The notes below the pieces were generated by a model that saw nothing but the letters and a program-made list of their open reading frames with translations, ran no database searches and had not been told where the DNA came from. 64,000 nt of DNA from Moduliflexus sp964602655 (GTDB lineage Bacteria; Moduliflexota; Moduliflexia; Moduliflexales; Moduliflexaceae). A program made the position numbers and the translations under genes. Shown here piece after piece: positions 17,541 to 26,835 of the stretch; position 1 is the first letter of the stretch, and the number at the start of each line of letters is the position of its first letter. The stretch lies in NCBI GenBank assembly GCA_964602655.1, contig CAZRSF010000030.1, forward strand, positions 1 to 64,000, given 5' to 3'.

Positions 17541-17760
17541 TGCGCCTTCAGGCGTAAAATTCGTGTTTGCCCTGAACGAGCAGAAGAATACAGCCTGAGG
17601 ATTGATCCTCAGGAACAGTCTCCCGCACAGATGCGCCCTGAAGGGGCGCAAGAAACGCATCCACCGCCCTTTCAGGGCGAGCGGTTTCTGATGTATCGTT
17701 TCCTGGGGATGAATCCCCAGGCTGTATTACTGAGCCCTTTCAGGGCAAAACCTTTGTTCG
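17541..17760. repeat. Cluster of short palindromes
   Basis: Between the permease and GH42 genes lies a dense array of different dyads: GCGCCTTCAGGCG, CTGAGGATTGATCCTCAGG, GCGCCCTGAAGGGGCGC, GCCCTTTCAGGGC (twice) and CTGGGGATGAATCCCCAG. Each can fold separately. The words CCCTGAA/TTCAGGG recur. The array separates transporter and hydrolase translation and may contain a terminator or mRNA-stabilising stems. Confidence 0.7.
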
Positions 17761-17772
17761 AAGGAATCAATT

Positions 17773-19857
17773 ATGCGACAATCATATCCCCCGATCAATC
17801 CGAAGTATCCGCATTTTCTGCATGGCGGCGATTATAATCCGGATCAATGGAAAGAGACGCCGGACATTTGGGACGAAGACATGCGGCTGATGAAGCTCGC
17901 GCATTGCAACGCCATGTCCATCGCCATTTTCTCATGGACGGCGCTTGAGCCGGAAGAAGGCCGTTTCGAATTCGGCTGGCTCGATACGATCATGGACAAA
18001 TTAGCGAAAAACGGCGCGTATGCCGTGTTAGCGACGCCGAGCGGAGCGCGTCCGGCCTGGATGTCTCAGAAATACCCGGAAGTCTTGCGCGTGCAGGCCA
18101 ATCGCGTTAGAAATCTACACGGCCAGCGCCATAATCATTGTTTCACTTCGCCAGTCTATCGCGAGAAATGCCAGATCATCAACCGCAAGTTAGCGGAACG
18201 CTATAAAAATCATCCGGCCTTGCTCGTCTGGCACATTTCCAACGAATACGGCGGCGATTGCCATTGTCCGCTCTGTCAGGATGCCTTCCGAATCTGGCTG
18301 CAAAAGAAATATGACGGCAGTTTGGATAAGCTGAATCATGCCTGGTGGACGGGCTTTTGGAGTCATCTTTACACCGATTGGTCGCAGGTCGAATCGCCCG
18401 CGCCGCACGGCGAAATGACGGTGCATGGGCAGAATCTCGACTGGAAACGTTTTGTCACGGCGCAAACCGTAGATTTTTACAAACAGGAAATCGTTCCGCT
18501 GCGGGAATTGACGCCAGATACGCCGATTACAACGAATTTGATGGGAACGTATCCGGGATTGGATTACTGGAAGATCGCGCCGGAATTGGATGTGATTTCC
18601 TGGGACAGCTACCCGCGCTGGCATGGCGACACGCCTGATCCTGAGTTAGCCTGCGAAATCGCGTTTCACCATGACCTCAACCGCTCGCTCAAAGGCGGGC
18701 AGCCGTTCATGCTGATGGAAAGCACGCCCACCATGACCAACTGGCAGCCGGTGGCGAAATTGAAACGTCCGGGCATGCATCTGCTCTCCTCCCTGCAAGC
18801 GGTTGCGCACGGTTCGGAGACAGTGCAATATTTCCAATGGCGCAAAAGTCGCGGTTCATGCGAGAAATTGCACGGCGCAGTAGTAGATCATGCCGGGCAT
18901 GAGCATACCAGAATCTTCCGTGAAATCGCCGATGTCGGGCGGTTGCTCGAAAAACTCGATGACGTGATCGGCACGACGACGCGCCCGGAAGTCGCCGTGA
19001 TTTTCGATTGGGAAAATCGCTGGGCGATTGAAGACGCCTTTGGTCCGCGCCGCGAGAAAAAGGATTATTTGGAAACCTGTATCGCGCATTATCGCGCCTT
19101 CTGGCGGCAGGGCGTTCCGGTAGATGTCATCAACATGGACTGCGATTTTTCAAGCTACAAAGTGCTGATTGCGCCGATGCTCTATATGGTCAGGCCGGGC
19201 GTGGCGCAGCGCATCGAGCAATTTGTCGCGGCAGGCGGCACGTTTATCGCCACCTATTGGAGCGGTATCGCTGATGAAAACGATCTCTGCTTTTTAGGCG
19301 GATTTCCCGGCCCGTTACGCCGCATACTCGGCATCTGGTCAGAAGAACTTGACGCCCTCTATGACCGCGACAGCAACGTGCTGAATTTCCTTCCCGGCAA
19401 TGCATTGGGGCTGTCCGGCGACTATGGCATCAGCATTTTCTGCGACCTGATTCATACCGAAACCGCGACAACGCTGGCGACATATCAAGAGGATTTTTAT
19501 GCCGGACGCCCGGCGCTGACTGTAAACACATTCGGGCAGGGGCAGGCGTATTACGTCGCCGCCAGAACCGAAAATCGTTTTCTTGAAGATTTTTACGGGC
19601 AAATTATGACGCAGCGCGGCCTGCAACGCTCACTGAATGCGCCATTGCCGGAAGGTGTGTCCGTGCAAGCCCGTTCGAACGAAACGCATGATTATCTCTT
19701 TTTGATGAATTTTTCGGCAACAGAACAGATCGTCCTGCTCGGAAAGGCGCGTTTGACCGATATGGAAACCGGCGAGCCGCTGACCAACGCGCTGCGGCTG
19801 CCGCCGTATGGCGTGAAAATCGGGAAACAGACCCGCCACAAAACATCCGAGAATTAA
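17773..19857 (+). CDS. Beta-galactosidase, glycoside hydrolase family 42
   Basis: A 694-aa retaining glycosidase expected in the cytoplasm (no signal peptide). The catalytic TIM barrel starts HGGDYNPDQWKE. The acid/base glutamate is in WHISNEYGG, followed by the zinc-type cysteines CHCPLC of GH42. The nucleophile glutamate is in FMLMESTPTMTNWQ. The trimerisation and C-terminal beta domains follow (VAVIFDWENRWAIE; FGQGQAYYVAARTE; YLFLMNFSATEQ). ATG 17773 follows GAAGGA. Its position behind a LacI-controlled sugar importer suggests it splits imported beta-galactosides. Confidence 0.95.
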   Translation: MRQSYPPINPKYPHFLHGGDYNPDQWKETPDIWDEDMRLMKLAHCNAMSIAIFSWTALEPEEGRFEFGWLDTIMDKLAKNGAYAVLATPSGARPAWMSQKYPEVLRVQANRVRNLHGQRHNHCFTSPVYREKCQIINRKLAERYKNHPALLVWHISNEYGGDCHCPLCQDAFRIWLQKKYDGSLDKLNHAWWTGFWSHLYTDWSQVESPAPHGEMTVHGQNLDWKRFVTAQTVDFYKQEIVPLRELTPDTPITTNLMGTYPGLDYWKIAPELDVISWDSYPRWHGDTPDPELACEIAFHHDLNRSLKGGQPFMLMESTPTMTNWQPVAKLKRPGMHLLSSLQAVAHGSETVQYFQWRKSRGSCEKLHGAVVDHAGHEHTRIFREIADVGRLLEKLDDVIGTTTRPEVAVIFDWENRWAIEDAFGPRREKKDYLETCIAHYRAFWRQGVPVDVINMDCDFSSYKVLIAPMLYMVRPGVAQRIEQFVAAGGTFIATYWSGIADENDLCFLGGFPGPLRRILGIWSEELDALYDRDSNVLNFLPGNALGLSGDYGISIFCDLIHTETATTLATYQEDFYAGRPALTVNTFGQGQAYYVAARTENRFLEDFYGQIMTQRGLQRSLNAPLPEGVSVQARSNETHDYLFLMNFSATEQIVLLGKARLTDMETGEPLTNALRLPPYGVKIGKQTRHKTSEN

Positions 19858-19875
19858 CCGCAAGGTGATGGAGAG

Positions 19876-19908
19876 CGCTGTCGGGCACGTTCAACGTGTC
19901 TGACAGCG
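19876..19908. repeat. Palindromic repeat family A, copy 2
   Basis: CGCTGTCGGGCACGT, TCA, ACGTGTCTGACAGCG: the same 14-3-14 design as copy 1 with one arm mismatch. It lies 19 nt after the GH42 stop, where it could act as a terminator. A half-word CTTCGACTCCACTC follows at 19920, related to the interior of the element at 37909-38024. Confidence 0.75.
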
Positions 19909-19942
19909 TTTCTTGCGCCCTTCGACTCCACTCGCCCATTTT

Positions 19943-20025
19943 TTGCAAAAGTCATCAATCAGGAGTGCATGACTTCTGCAAGAGGTCTAATTTCTCTTGA
20001 CACGTCTTTCGGAATGTTCGAACAT
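19943..20025 (+). promoter_or_regulatory. Hairpin and promoter/dyad ahead of the SanA-like gene
   Basis: TTGCAAAAGTCAT (19943-19955) pairs with ATGACTTCTGCAA (19969-19981), one mismatch. Then TTGACA (19997-20002) is followed at -10 distance by the perfect 12-bp palindrome ATGTTCGAACAT (20014-20025) and a further CGAACAT half-site. This suggests a promoter under operator control; the regulator is unknown. Confidence 0.35.
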
Positions 20026-20091
20026 GTTTTCCGAACATAAACCGAGAGAATGTCCCTGATATTTTCAACATCAAATTCGATCACATAAAAT

Positions 20092-20799
20092 ATGGATATG
20101 CTCACACCCCGGAAACCATCCCGCTCATGGCGGCGGACAATCATGCGAGGCGCGCTTATGCTCATGCTGTTCGGCGGCGTTCTTTTTGCGGCGGCGCTGG
20201 GAGTCAATCTGTATATCACCCGGACGGCGACACCGATGATCTATGCGAACGTCTCGCAGGTTCCGCCAGCCTATACCGCGCTGATTTTGGGCGCGAAAGT
20301 GCATGGCGGCGGACGCCTGTCGCATATACTGGAAGACCGGGTCATTACCGGCCTGGAACTCTACCGGCGCGGCAAAGTCAAAAAGCTGCTGCTGTCCGGC
20401 GATCACGGCCAGCAGGCGTATGACGAAGTCAATGCCATGCGGGAATATCTGCTTAAAAACGGCGTTCCGGCGCAGGATATTTTTATGGATCATGCCGGAT
20501 TCGACACCTACAGCAGCATGTATCGGGCGCGTGACGTGTTTCAGGCGATGGACGTAATTGTCGTGACGCAGGAATTTCATCTGCCCCGCGCCGTCTTCTT
20601 AGCGCGTTCGTTGGGCGTAAACGCCGTCGGCATCGTCGCCGACAGACGCGCATACACGCAAACATCGCGCCTGAAATCGGCAGTGCGCGAGCCATTGGCG
20701 CGAGTGAAATCCTTTGTGGAAGTGATGCTTCGCGCCAAACCGAAATATCTTGGCGACGCCATCCCGATCACCGGCGACGGCAGGCAGACATTGGGGTAA
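20092..20799 (+). CDS. SanA/YdcF-like DUF218 membrane protein
   Basis: A 235-aa protein with one N-terminal membrane anchor (GALMLMLFGGVLFAAALGVN) and a periplasmic DUF218 domain: ALILGAKVHGGG, LEDRVITGLELYRRGKVKKL, LLSGDHG, EVNAMREYLLKNGVP, DTYSSMYRARDVF and VVTQEFHLPRAVFLA. This pattern matches SanA of enteric bacteria, linked to envelope barrier function and vancomycin exclusion. The biochemical activity of the family is unsettled. The start has no clear ribosome binding site; ATG 20092 or ATG 20098 are both possible. Confidence 0.85.
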   Translation: MDMLTPRKPSRSWRRTIMRGALMLMLFGGVLFAAALGVNLYITRTATPMIYANVSQVPPAYTALILGAKVHGGGRLSHILEDRVITGLELYRRGKVKKLLLSGDHGQQAYDEVNAMREYLLKNGVPAQDIFMDHAGFDTYSSMYRARDVFQAMDVIVVTQEFHLPRAVFLARSLGVNAVGIVADRRAYTQTSRLKSAVREPLARVKSFVEVMLRAKPKYLGDAIPITGDGRQTLG

Positions 20800-20829
20800 A
20801 TGTGTACAGAAACGATGGAGGAACATACC

Positions 20830-21417
20830 ATGAAACAATCTGCTCGAAAAATGACGTATGGCGATTATTTGACCTGGCCTGAAGGCGAACGCTGGGAACT
20901 GATTTCCGGCGTGGCATACGATATGAGTCCCGCCCCCTCGCCGATGCACCAGTATGTGTTAGGCGAATTATTCGCGCAATTACACGCGCTTTCTGCAAAT
21001 TCGCGCAGCTCCGTATATCTTGCGCCATTCGATGTCCGTTTTCCTGAAAAAAACGAAAAAGATACCGACATCAGCACCGTCGTCCAGCCTGATATTTCGA
21101 TTGTCTGCGACGCCTCGAAAATAGACCGGAAAGGCTGCAAAGGCGCGCCGGATATGGTAATTGAAATTCTCTCGCCTGCGACGGCGAAAAAGGATATGCG
21201 GGAAAAATTCCGCCTGTACGAACGCCACCACGTGAAAGCGTACTGGATTGTCTCTCCGCTTGACGAGATTCTCAACGTCTTTACGCTGAATCAAGACGGC
21301 AAATATGGCGAAGCGGACATTTATACCGCCGACGACCGCGTGCCGGTGAGCGTCTTTCCCGGCGCTGAAATTGACTTAGCGCGGGTCTTTTCCGTGAATC
21401 GCGAGGAGGACGAATAA
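20830..21417 (+). CDS. Uma2 family endonuclease-like protein
   Basis: A 195-aa protein of the Uma2 (DUF820) PD-(D/E)XK-like family, often multiplied in cyanobacteria and other environmental bacteria; biological role unclear. Recognisable parts are MTYGDYLTWPEGERWELISG, the strand VQPDISIVCDASKID with the catalytic Asp, PDMVIEILSPATAKKDMREKF with the Glu, and the helix YERHHVKAYWIVSP. ATG 20830 was chosen because GGAGG ends 8 nt upstream. It is followed after 3 nt by the MBL-fold gene, so the two are probably co-transcribed. Confidence 0.88.
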   Translation: MKQSARKMTYGDYLTWPEGERWELISGVAYDMSPAPSPMHQYVLGELFAQLHALSANSRSSVYLAPFDVRFPEKNEKDTDISTVVQPDISIVCDASKIDRKGCKGAPDMVIEILSPATAKKDMREKFRLYERHHVKAYWIVSPLDEILNVFTLNQDGKYGEADIYTADDRVPVSVFPGAEIDLARVFSVNREEDE

Positions 21418-21420
21418 CAG

Positions 21421-22191
21421 ATGAGTACGCTGCTGTTTTTAGGCACAGGCACGTCCAGCGGCATTCCGATGTTAGGTTGCGACTGCGCCACCTGCACATC
21501 TCACGATCCCCGCGACACGCGCTTTCGCACCAGCGCGTATATCGTCACCGACCAGGGCGTCAAGCTGCTGATCGACGCGGGCACGGACTTTCGTTTGCAG
21601 GCGTTGACGCATCAATTGCATTGGATTGACGGCATTCTGATCACGCACAGCCACCACGATCACATCGGCGGCATTGACGAACTACGGCAGATCAATTTCG
21701 TGATGCAGCGTCATATCGAACTTTACGGCACGGCCTTTGCGCTCGAAGAAATCCGCGAACGCTTCAGCTACATTTTCAAACAGACTCAGGAAGGCGGCGG
21801 CAAGCCGCAACTCAATCTGATTGAGGTTGAGGCGTTCCAGGAATTTCAGATCAACGGCCAACCGATTCTGCCGCTCGACGTGCGACACGGCCAAATTCCG
21901 ATTTTCGGGTATCGAATCGGCGGACTCAGCTACATTACCGACGCCAGTTATCTGCCGCCGGACACGCTCGAACGCATTCATCGCACGCCGCTGCTCGTCA
22001 TCAACGCGCTCCATTTCGAGCCGCATGCGACACATTTCAATCTTGAGCAAGCCCTTGAGATGATCGAACGCATTCAGCCCGGCGCAGCCTACCTCGTCCA
22101 CATGAGCCACCGCGTCAAACACGCTGACGTGGAACACACGCTCCCCTCCAATGTGCAGTTAGCGTATGATAATTTGGTGGTGGAGTTTTGA
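21421..22191 (+). CDS. MBL-fold metallohydrolase (PhnP-like phosphodiesterase)
   Basis: A 256-aa protein with the metallo-beta-lactamase fold. LFLGTGTSSGIPMLGCDCATC matches PhnP/related cyclic phosphodiesterases. The metal motif THSHHDHIGGIDELR is intact, followed by YITDASYLPPDTLERI and the late histidine in LVHMSHRVKH. A substrate such as a cyclic phosphate ester is likely from the subfamily, but without phn genes nearby the physiological substrate is open. It starts 3 nt after the Uma2 gene. Confidence 0.9.
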   Translation: MSTLLFLGTGTSSGIPMLGCDCATCTSHDPRDTRFRTSAYIVTDQGVKLLIDAGTDFRLQALTHQLHWIDGILITHSHHDHIGGIDELRQINFVMQRHIELYGTAFALEEIRERFSYIFKQTQEGGGKPQLNLIEVEAFQEFQINGQPILPLDVRHGQIPIFGYRIGGLSYITDASYLPPDTLERIHRTPLLVINALHFEPHATHFNLEQALEMIERIQPGAAYLVHMSHRVKHADVEHTLPSNVQLAYDNLVVEF

Positions 22192-22282
22192 AGTTGCCTC
22201 ACCCTTTCCGAATTCCTCCCATGTACATATAAGTAGGACGAAATTATTTTTCGTCCACTCGTCCGCCTGTTCATCGGCGTAC

Positions 22283-22305
22283 GTGTCGAAATACGATTTC
22301 GACAC
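22283..22305. repeat. Palindromic repeat family B-like hairpin
   Basis: GTGTCGAAAT-ACG-ATTTCGACAC, 10-bp arms, between the convergent MBL and permease genes. A second dyad, GGACGAAATTATTTTTCGTCC, lies at about 22233-22253. Either could terminate both converging transcripts. Confidence 0.55.
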
Positions 22306-22314
22306 ACAAAACTC

Positions 22315-23109
22315 CTACCGCGCTGCGCCTTTATGCAGCGTCTTTTCCAGCCAATGCACGAAGAACGAGAGCGACACCGTCAACATCAAGTATATCACGG
22401 CGACCGTAAACCAGATTTCGAACGTCAGAAAGGTTTCCGCCACAATCGCCTGCCCCCGCATCGTGAGGTCGTAAATCGCGATGGTGCTGACAAGCGCGGA
22501 ATCTTTGATTAACGAAATCGCCTGACTGGCAAGCGGCGGCAGGATGCGCCGAAACGCTTGCGGCAGGATGATGTAGCGATACATATCCGGCGTGCTGATG
22601 CCCAAACTATACGCCGCCTCCCACTGTCCCTTGTGAATTGAGAGAATCCCGCCGCGCAAAATTTCCGACGCATACGCCCCTTCGAACAGGCTCAATGCCA
22701 GCACTGCCGACGAAAACGCTTCCATATCGAACACGGGCGCCATCACAAAATAGATGCAGAAGAGTTGAATCAGCAGCGGCGTATTGCGAATCAGTTCAAG
22801 GTATGTGCGAGCAACCGCGCGGGCGGTAAATGAATGCGAGAGTCTGAACAACGCTGTCAGCAGGCCGAACAGAACGGCAAATATCAGACTGATTCCAGCA
22901 ATGCGCAGCGTCACGCCTAAGCCTTGCAGCAACGGGCCTGCCGTAAATTTACCGTCGCGCATGGTGAACAAAAACTGCGGCACGCGATACCATTGCCAAT
23001 GATAGCCGGAATGCGTCGTGCCTCGCGCCATCAGCCAGATCAGCAGGCCGGACAGCGCGAAAAATTTCAGCAAATCAAATCCGATAGTTACGCGGGAGGC
23101 AGTCTTCAT
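22315..23109 (-). CDS. Amino-acid type ABC transporter permease
   Basis: A 264-aa membrane protein of the HisM/GlnP family: hydrophobic N-terminus (FFALSGLLIWLMA), GLGVTLRIAGISLIFAVLFG, YLELIRNTPLLIQLFCIYF and the EAA-type loop AAYSLGISTPDMYRYIILPQAF. It stands alone here, without binding protein or ATPase. The family-3 binding protein at 8352 is 14 kb away and on its own, so a pairing is only a possibility. It follows the nucleotidyltransferase gene by 4 nt. Confidence 0.9.
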   Translation of the reverse strand: MKTASRVTIGFDLLKFFALSGLLIWLMARGTTHSGYHWQWYRVPQFLFTMRDGKFTAGPLLQGLGVTLRIAGISLIFAVLFGLLTALFRLSHSFTARAVARTYLELIRNTPLLIQLFCIYFVMAPVFDMEAFSSAVLALSLFEGAYASEILRGGILSIHKGQWEAAYSLGISTPDMYRYIILPQAFRRILPPLASQAISLIKDSALVSTIAIYDLTMRGQAIVAETFLTFEIWFTVAVIYLMLTVSLSFFVHWLEKTLHKGAAR

Positions 23110-23113
23110 GCGT

Positions 23114-23797
23114 TCACTTTTCTAAGCGTTGTAAATGCTCTTGGATCAAATTGGCGCGTTCAAGACGCCCGCGTTTGAGGTTGACATAATGCTGCAAACG
23201 CAGCGGCGGCACGCGGATGGCGTACCCGTTCCAGACGACCTCTTCAAGATGCGCCTTCGCATACGGTCCGCAATCCACCGGCTCAGGGTCATCTAACGAC
23301 GGATGCGGATCGGACGCAATATCAATTCTGGCATGAAGAAACAGCACACCGAAATCTTTGGTCAGCCAGCCATTCGTGTCAATAATCGGCTCAATCGTCA
23401 CATCGGCAAACAGTTCGCGAATCCGCTCGACATCGCGCCCGTTTACCATGATGTCCACATCGTGCGGATTGAATGGAATGCCCCTGATGCAGGCGGCGCA
23501 ACTTCCCGTCAACCACCAATCAATGCCTGAACCGTCTATTCTGCGCACGAATTCAAGCAGCCCATTTTCCCAGGGAATCGGGCGGAAATAGCCCAATTGA
23601 CCGAACATCTCTTCCGCGTGTCGGCGATAATATTCTTGAATCGCCGCAAGATGCGGCGTCGTTTTGGCAAAACGTTTGATGTAGCTCTCGCCATCTTGCT
23701 GATAAAAACACATTTCGAACACGTCTTCATATTTCGGTTCGAAATCGGACAGTCGAAATGTCACCAGATCATCGCATTCCTCAAAAGAAATTTTCAT
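23114..23797 (-). CDS. Nucleotidyltransferase-fold protein, hypothetical
   Basis: A 227-aa soluble protein. Its middle shows a polymerase-beta-like nucleotidyltransferase core: WWLTGSCAACIRG (glycine-serine motif), then FNPHDVDIMV (paired acidic residues), and IDIASDPHP as a possible third acidic position. The N-terminal 100 residues (YEDVFEMCFYQQDG) and C-terminal helical part (PPLRLQHYVNLKRGRLERANLI) resemble stand-alone NTases of unknown substrate. The start context is plausible and ends 4 nt before the permease. I cannot assign it to an antitoxin or antibiotic-modifying class. Confidence 0.7.
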   Translation of the reverse strand: MKISFEECDDLVTFRLSDFEPKYEDVFEMCFYQQDGESYIKRFAKTTPHLAAIQEYYRRHAEEMFGQLGYFRPIPWENGLLEFVRRIDGSGIDWWLTGSCAACIRGIPFNPHDVDIMVNGRDVERIRELFADVTIEPIIDTNGWLTKDFGVLFLHARIDIASDPHPSLDDPEPVDCGPYAKAHLEEVVWNGYAIRVPPLRLQHYVNLKRGRLERANLIQEHLQRLEK

Positions 23798-24072
23798 GTG
23801 TCGCTCTCCACTTCTTTTAGGTAATAGACATAATTTCCCCTTTGGGTAGGGGTTCGGGGTGGATAATGCGTCTGTACGCTCGTTGAGAGAACATAAATGG
23901 CACCTCGATCTGTCAAGAAAAATGACGTGCCGTAGCGAGTTACAACAAAAACCGCCTATTTTGGTTTCGGCGAAAAATAGCGCTTGACTTCTTCTCTTGC
24001 ATAAAATTGATTATTTGGATATTTATGTCGCAGCCAAGACATTTCGATGTTATCACTGAAAAGGGAGAGATT

Positions 24073-26796
24073 ATGACGACCACGCCAACGATTTACCTGA
24101 TTGACGGTACGGCGCAGATATACCGCGCCTTTCACGCGATTCAGCCGCTTTCGACTTCGACCGGTTTTCCCACCAACGCCATTGTCGGGTTTATCCGCAT
24201 GCTCATCAAATTGATTCAGGACGAAGCGCCGGAATATCTCGGCGTCACGTTCGACACCGGCGGCGTCACGTTTCGGCATGAGATGTTCGAGGCGTATAAA
24301 GCGCATCGCCCGGAAACACCGGCGGAATTGAAGCAGCAGATTCCGAAAATCAAGGAATTCGTGCGGTTGATGAATATTCCGGTCTATGAACAGGAAGGCG
24401 TCGAGGCTGACGATCTGCTGGCTACGCTCTCGAAAAAGGCCGAGGCGCAAGACATCAACACGGTCATCGTTACTTCCGACAAAGACCTGCTGCAACTCGT
24501 CTCCGACAAAATCGTGACGCTCAGCGAACGGATGGGGCACAAGGCGATTTACACGCCGGAAAAGGTGTTCGAAAAATACGGTGTCAGGCCGGATCAAATT
24601 CGCGACTTTCTCGGATTGGTCGGCGACACCAGCGACAATATTCCCGGTATCGAAGGGATCGGGCCGAAAACCGCCAGCGAACTGTTGCAGCAATTCGGCA
24701 CGGTCGAAGAAATCCTGAAGCATCCCGACGCGGTGAAAAACAAGAAGCAGCGGGCGAATTTGGAAAACGGGCATGACATCGCGTTGCAAAGCAAGGCGCT
24801 GGCAACGGTCAAGACCGATCTGCCGATTGAGTTGAATTTAGCGGACTTGCAACGCAAAACGCCTGATTATCAAGGATTAAAGACCTATTTTCATGGCCTT
24901 GAATTTTATGCGCTGATTCGCGAGATGATCCCGTCGGACGAATACGGCTATCCGCCGCTCGATTTGGAAGAAAAACAGCAAGAAACGCCGCAAAAGGTAT
25001 ATCGAACGATTTTGACCGAAACGGAATTGAACGAATTACTCGCGGAATTGCGGCAATCCGGCGGATTTGCGGTGGATACCGAAACCACCAGCCAGCATCC
25101 GATGATTGCGGAATTAGTCGGCCTCTCCGTCTCGATCAAACCGCATACCGGCGCGTATATTCCGGTAGCGCATCGCTATCTCGGCGCGCCGCCGCAGCTT
25201 CCGCTCGAAACGGTGATTCAGGCGTTCAAGCCGCTGCTGGAAGACGAAAACCTTCCTAAATACGGGCAAAATATCAAATACGACATGCTTGTCTTGGGGC
25301 ATTACGGTATCCAGATGAAAGGCGTGACGTTCGATTCGATGGTTGCGTCATACGTGCTGAATCCGTCGCGCCACAGTCACGGCATGGACAATCTGGCGGA
25401 AGAGTTTTTGAATTATCGCACGATTACGTTCGAAGACGTGGTCGGCAAAGGCGCGAAACAGACAACGATTGACACGATTCCTGTGGATATTGTGACCGAT
25501 TACGCCGCCGAAGACGCGGATGTCACGCTGCAATTGACCAACGTCCTGCGTCCGGAAATCGAACGGCAAGGCTTACAGCAATTATACGAGCAAATCGAAT
25601 TGCCGCTGCTTGACGTGCTGGCAACGATGGAACGGTACGGCGTCAAAGTGGATACTGTCCTGTTAAACGAGTTGTCAGCAGAATTTTCTGTCAAACTGCG
25701 CGACATCGAGCAGGAGATTTTTCAATTGGCGGGACAGCCATTTAACATCAATTCCCCCAAGCAGTTAGGGCCGATTCTGTTCGAAAAGTTGCAAATGCCG
25801 TTCGGCAGAAAAACCAAGACCGGCTACTCGACCGATGTGGACGTGATGACCGATCTCGCCCGCGCCGGGTTCGAACTGCCTGCGAAAGTGCTGGAATACC
25901 GCCAGTTGTCGAAATTGAAATCCACGTACAGCGAGTCGCTGCCGAAACAGATCAATCCGAAAACCGGGCGGATTCATACCTCGTTCAATCAAACCGTCGC
26001 CACCACCGGACGCCTCAGCAGCAGCGATCCGAACCTGCAAAACATCCCGATCAAAACGGTAGAAGGCCGCCGCATCCGTCAGGCGTTCATTCCAGAACCG
26101 GGCTGCGTCATGCTCTCCGCCGATTATTCGCAGATCGAACTCCGCATTTTGGCGCATGTCACGGGCGACGAAGAATTGATCAAAGCGTATCGAAATAACG
26201 AAGATATTCACACCAAAACCGCCATGCGAATTTTCGGACTGCCTGCCGACCAGATTACGCCTGCGATGCGGCGCGAGGCCAAAACGGTCAATTTTTCGGT
26301 GATTTACGGCATCAGCGCCTTCAGCCTCGCCAAAGATTTGAACGTGCCGCACGCCGCCGCGCAACGCTATATTGACGGCTATTTCGACTTCTACAAAGGT
26401 GTGCAGCGCTTTGTGGACGAGACCATCAAACAGGCGCAGAAAGACGGCTACGTCACCACGCTGCTGAACCGGATTCGTTTCATTCCCGACATTAACAGCA
26501 AAAATGGCAGCGTCCGCCAGTTTGCCGAGCGCACCGCCGTCAATACGCCGATTCAAGGCACGGCGGCGGACATGATGAAACTCGCCATGATCGCGCTGCA
26601 CAAGCGGCTGTTAGCCGATTATCCCGATGTGCGGATGATTTTGCAGGTGCATGACGAACTCGTCTTCGAAGTGCCTGAACAGAAGGCCGACGTCGTGCGC
26701 GATCTCGTCGTAGAGCAGATGTCATCCGTCTTGAAACTGAACGTGCCGATGAACGTCGAAGCGCATTACGGTAAAAACTGGGATGAGGCGCATTAA
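24073..26796 (+). CDS. polA: DNA polymerase I
   Basis: A repair and Okazaki-fragment processing polymerase, 907 aa from ATG 24073 (chosen because AAGGGAGAGA lies just upstream). Domains: 5'-nuclease at about 1-290 (YLIDGTAQIYRAFHA; VEADDLLATL; GDTSDNIPGIEGIGPKTA); 3'-5' exonuclease at about 310-500 with all acidic motifs retained (AVDTETT, NIKYDM, YAAEDADV), so proofreading is expected; polymerase with motif A DYSQIELRI, motif B RREAKTVNFSVIYGI and motif C QVHDELVFE. Standard length. It stands alone on the plus strand. Confidence 0.97.
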   Translation: MTTTPTIYLIDGTAQIYRAFHAIQPLSTSTGFPTNAIVGFIRMLIKLIQDEAPEYLGVTFDTGGVTFRHEMFEAYKAHRPETPAELKQQIPKIKEFVRLMNIPVYEQEGVEADDLLATLSKKAEAQDINTVIVTSDKDLLQLVSDKIVTLSERMGHKAIYTPEKVFEKYGVRPDQIRDFLGLVGDTSDNIPGIEGIGPKTASELLQQFGTVEEILKHPDAVKNKKQRANLENGHDIALQSKALATVKTDLPIELNLADLQRKTPDYQGLKTYFHGLEFYALIREMIPSDEYGYPPLDLEEKQQETPQKVYRTILTETELNELLAELRQSGGFAVDTETTSQHPMIAELVGLSVSIKPHTGAYIPVAHRYLGAPPQLPLETVIQAFKPLLEDENLPKYGQNIKYDMLVLGHYGIQMKGVTFDSMVASYVLNPSRHSHGMDNLAEEFLNYRTITFEDVVGKGAKQTTIDTIPVDIVTDYAAEDADVTLQLTNVLRPEIERQGLQQLYEQIELPLLDVLATMERYGVKVDTVLLNELSAEFSVKLRDIEQEIFQLAGQPFNINSPKQLGPILFEKLQMPFGRKTKTGYSTDVDVMTDLARAGFELPAKVLEYRQLSKLKSTYSESLPKQINPKTGRIHTSFNQTVATTGRLSSSDPNLQNIPIKTVEGRRIRQAFIPEPGCVMLSADYSQIELRILAHVTGDEELIKAYRNNEDIHTKTAMRIFGLPADQITPAMRREAKTVNFSVIYGISAFSLAKDLNVPHAAAQRYIDGYFDFYKGVQRFVDETIKQAQKDGYVTTLLNRIRFIPDINSKNGSVRQFAERTAVNTPIQGTAADMMKLAMIALHKRLLADYPDVRMILQVHDELVFEVPEQKADVVRDLVVEQMSSVLKLNVPMNVEAHYGKNWDEAH

Positions 26797-26835
26797 CGAA
26801 CGGTAGCTGCGTCTCGTGAAAATATCTGAAATTTT

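Noticed and set aside
17529..17837. 102-codon frame after the MalG-type permease
   Set aside because: It runs through the palindrome array and into the GH42 start in another frame; composition reflects repeats, not protein.
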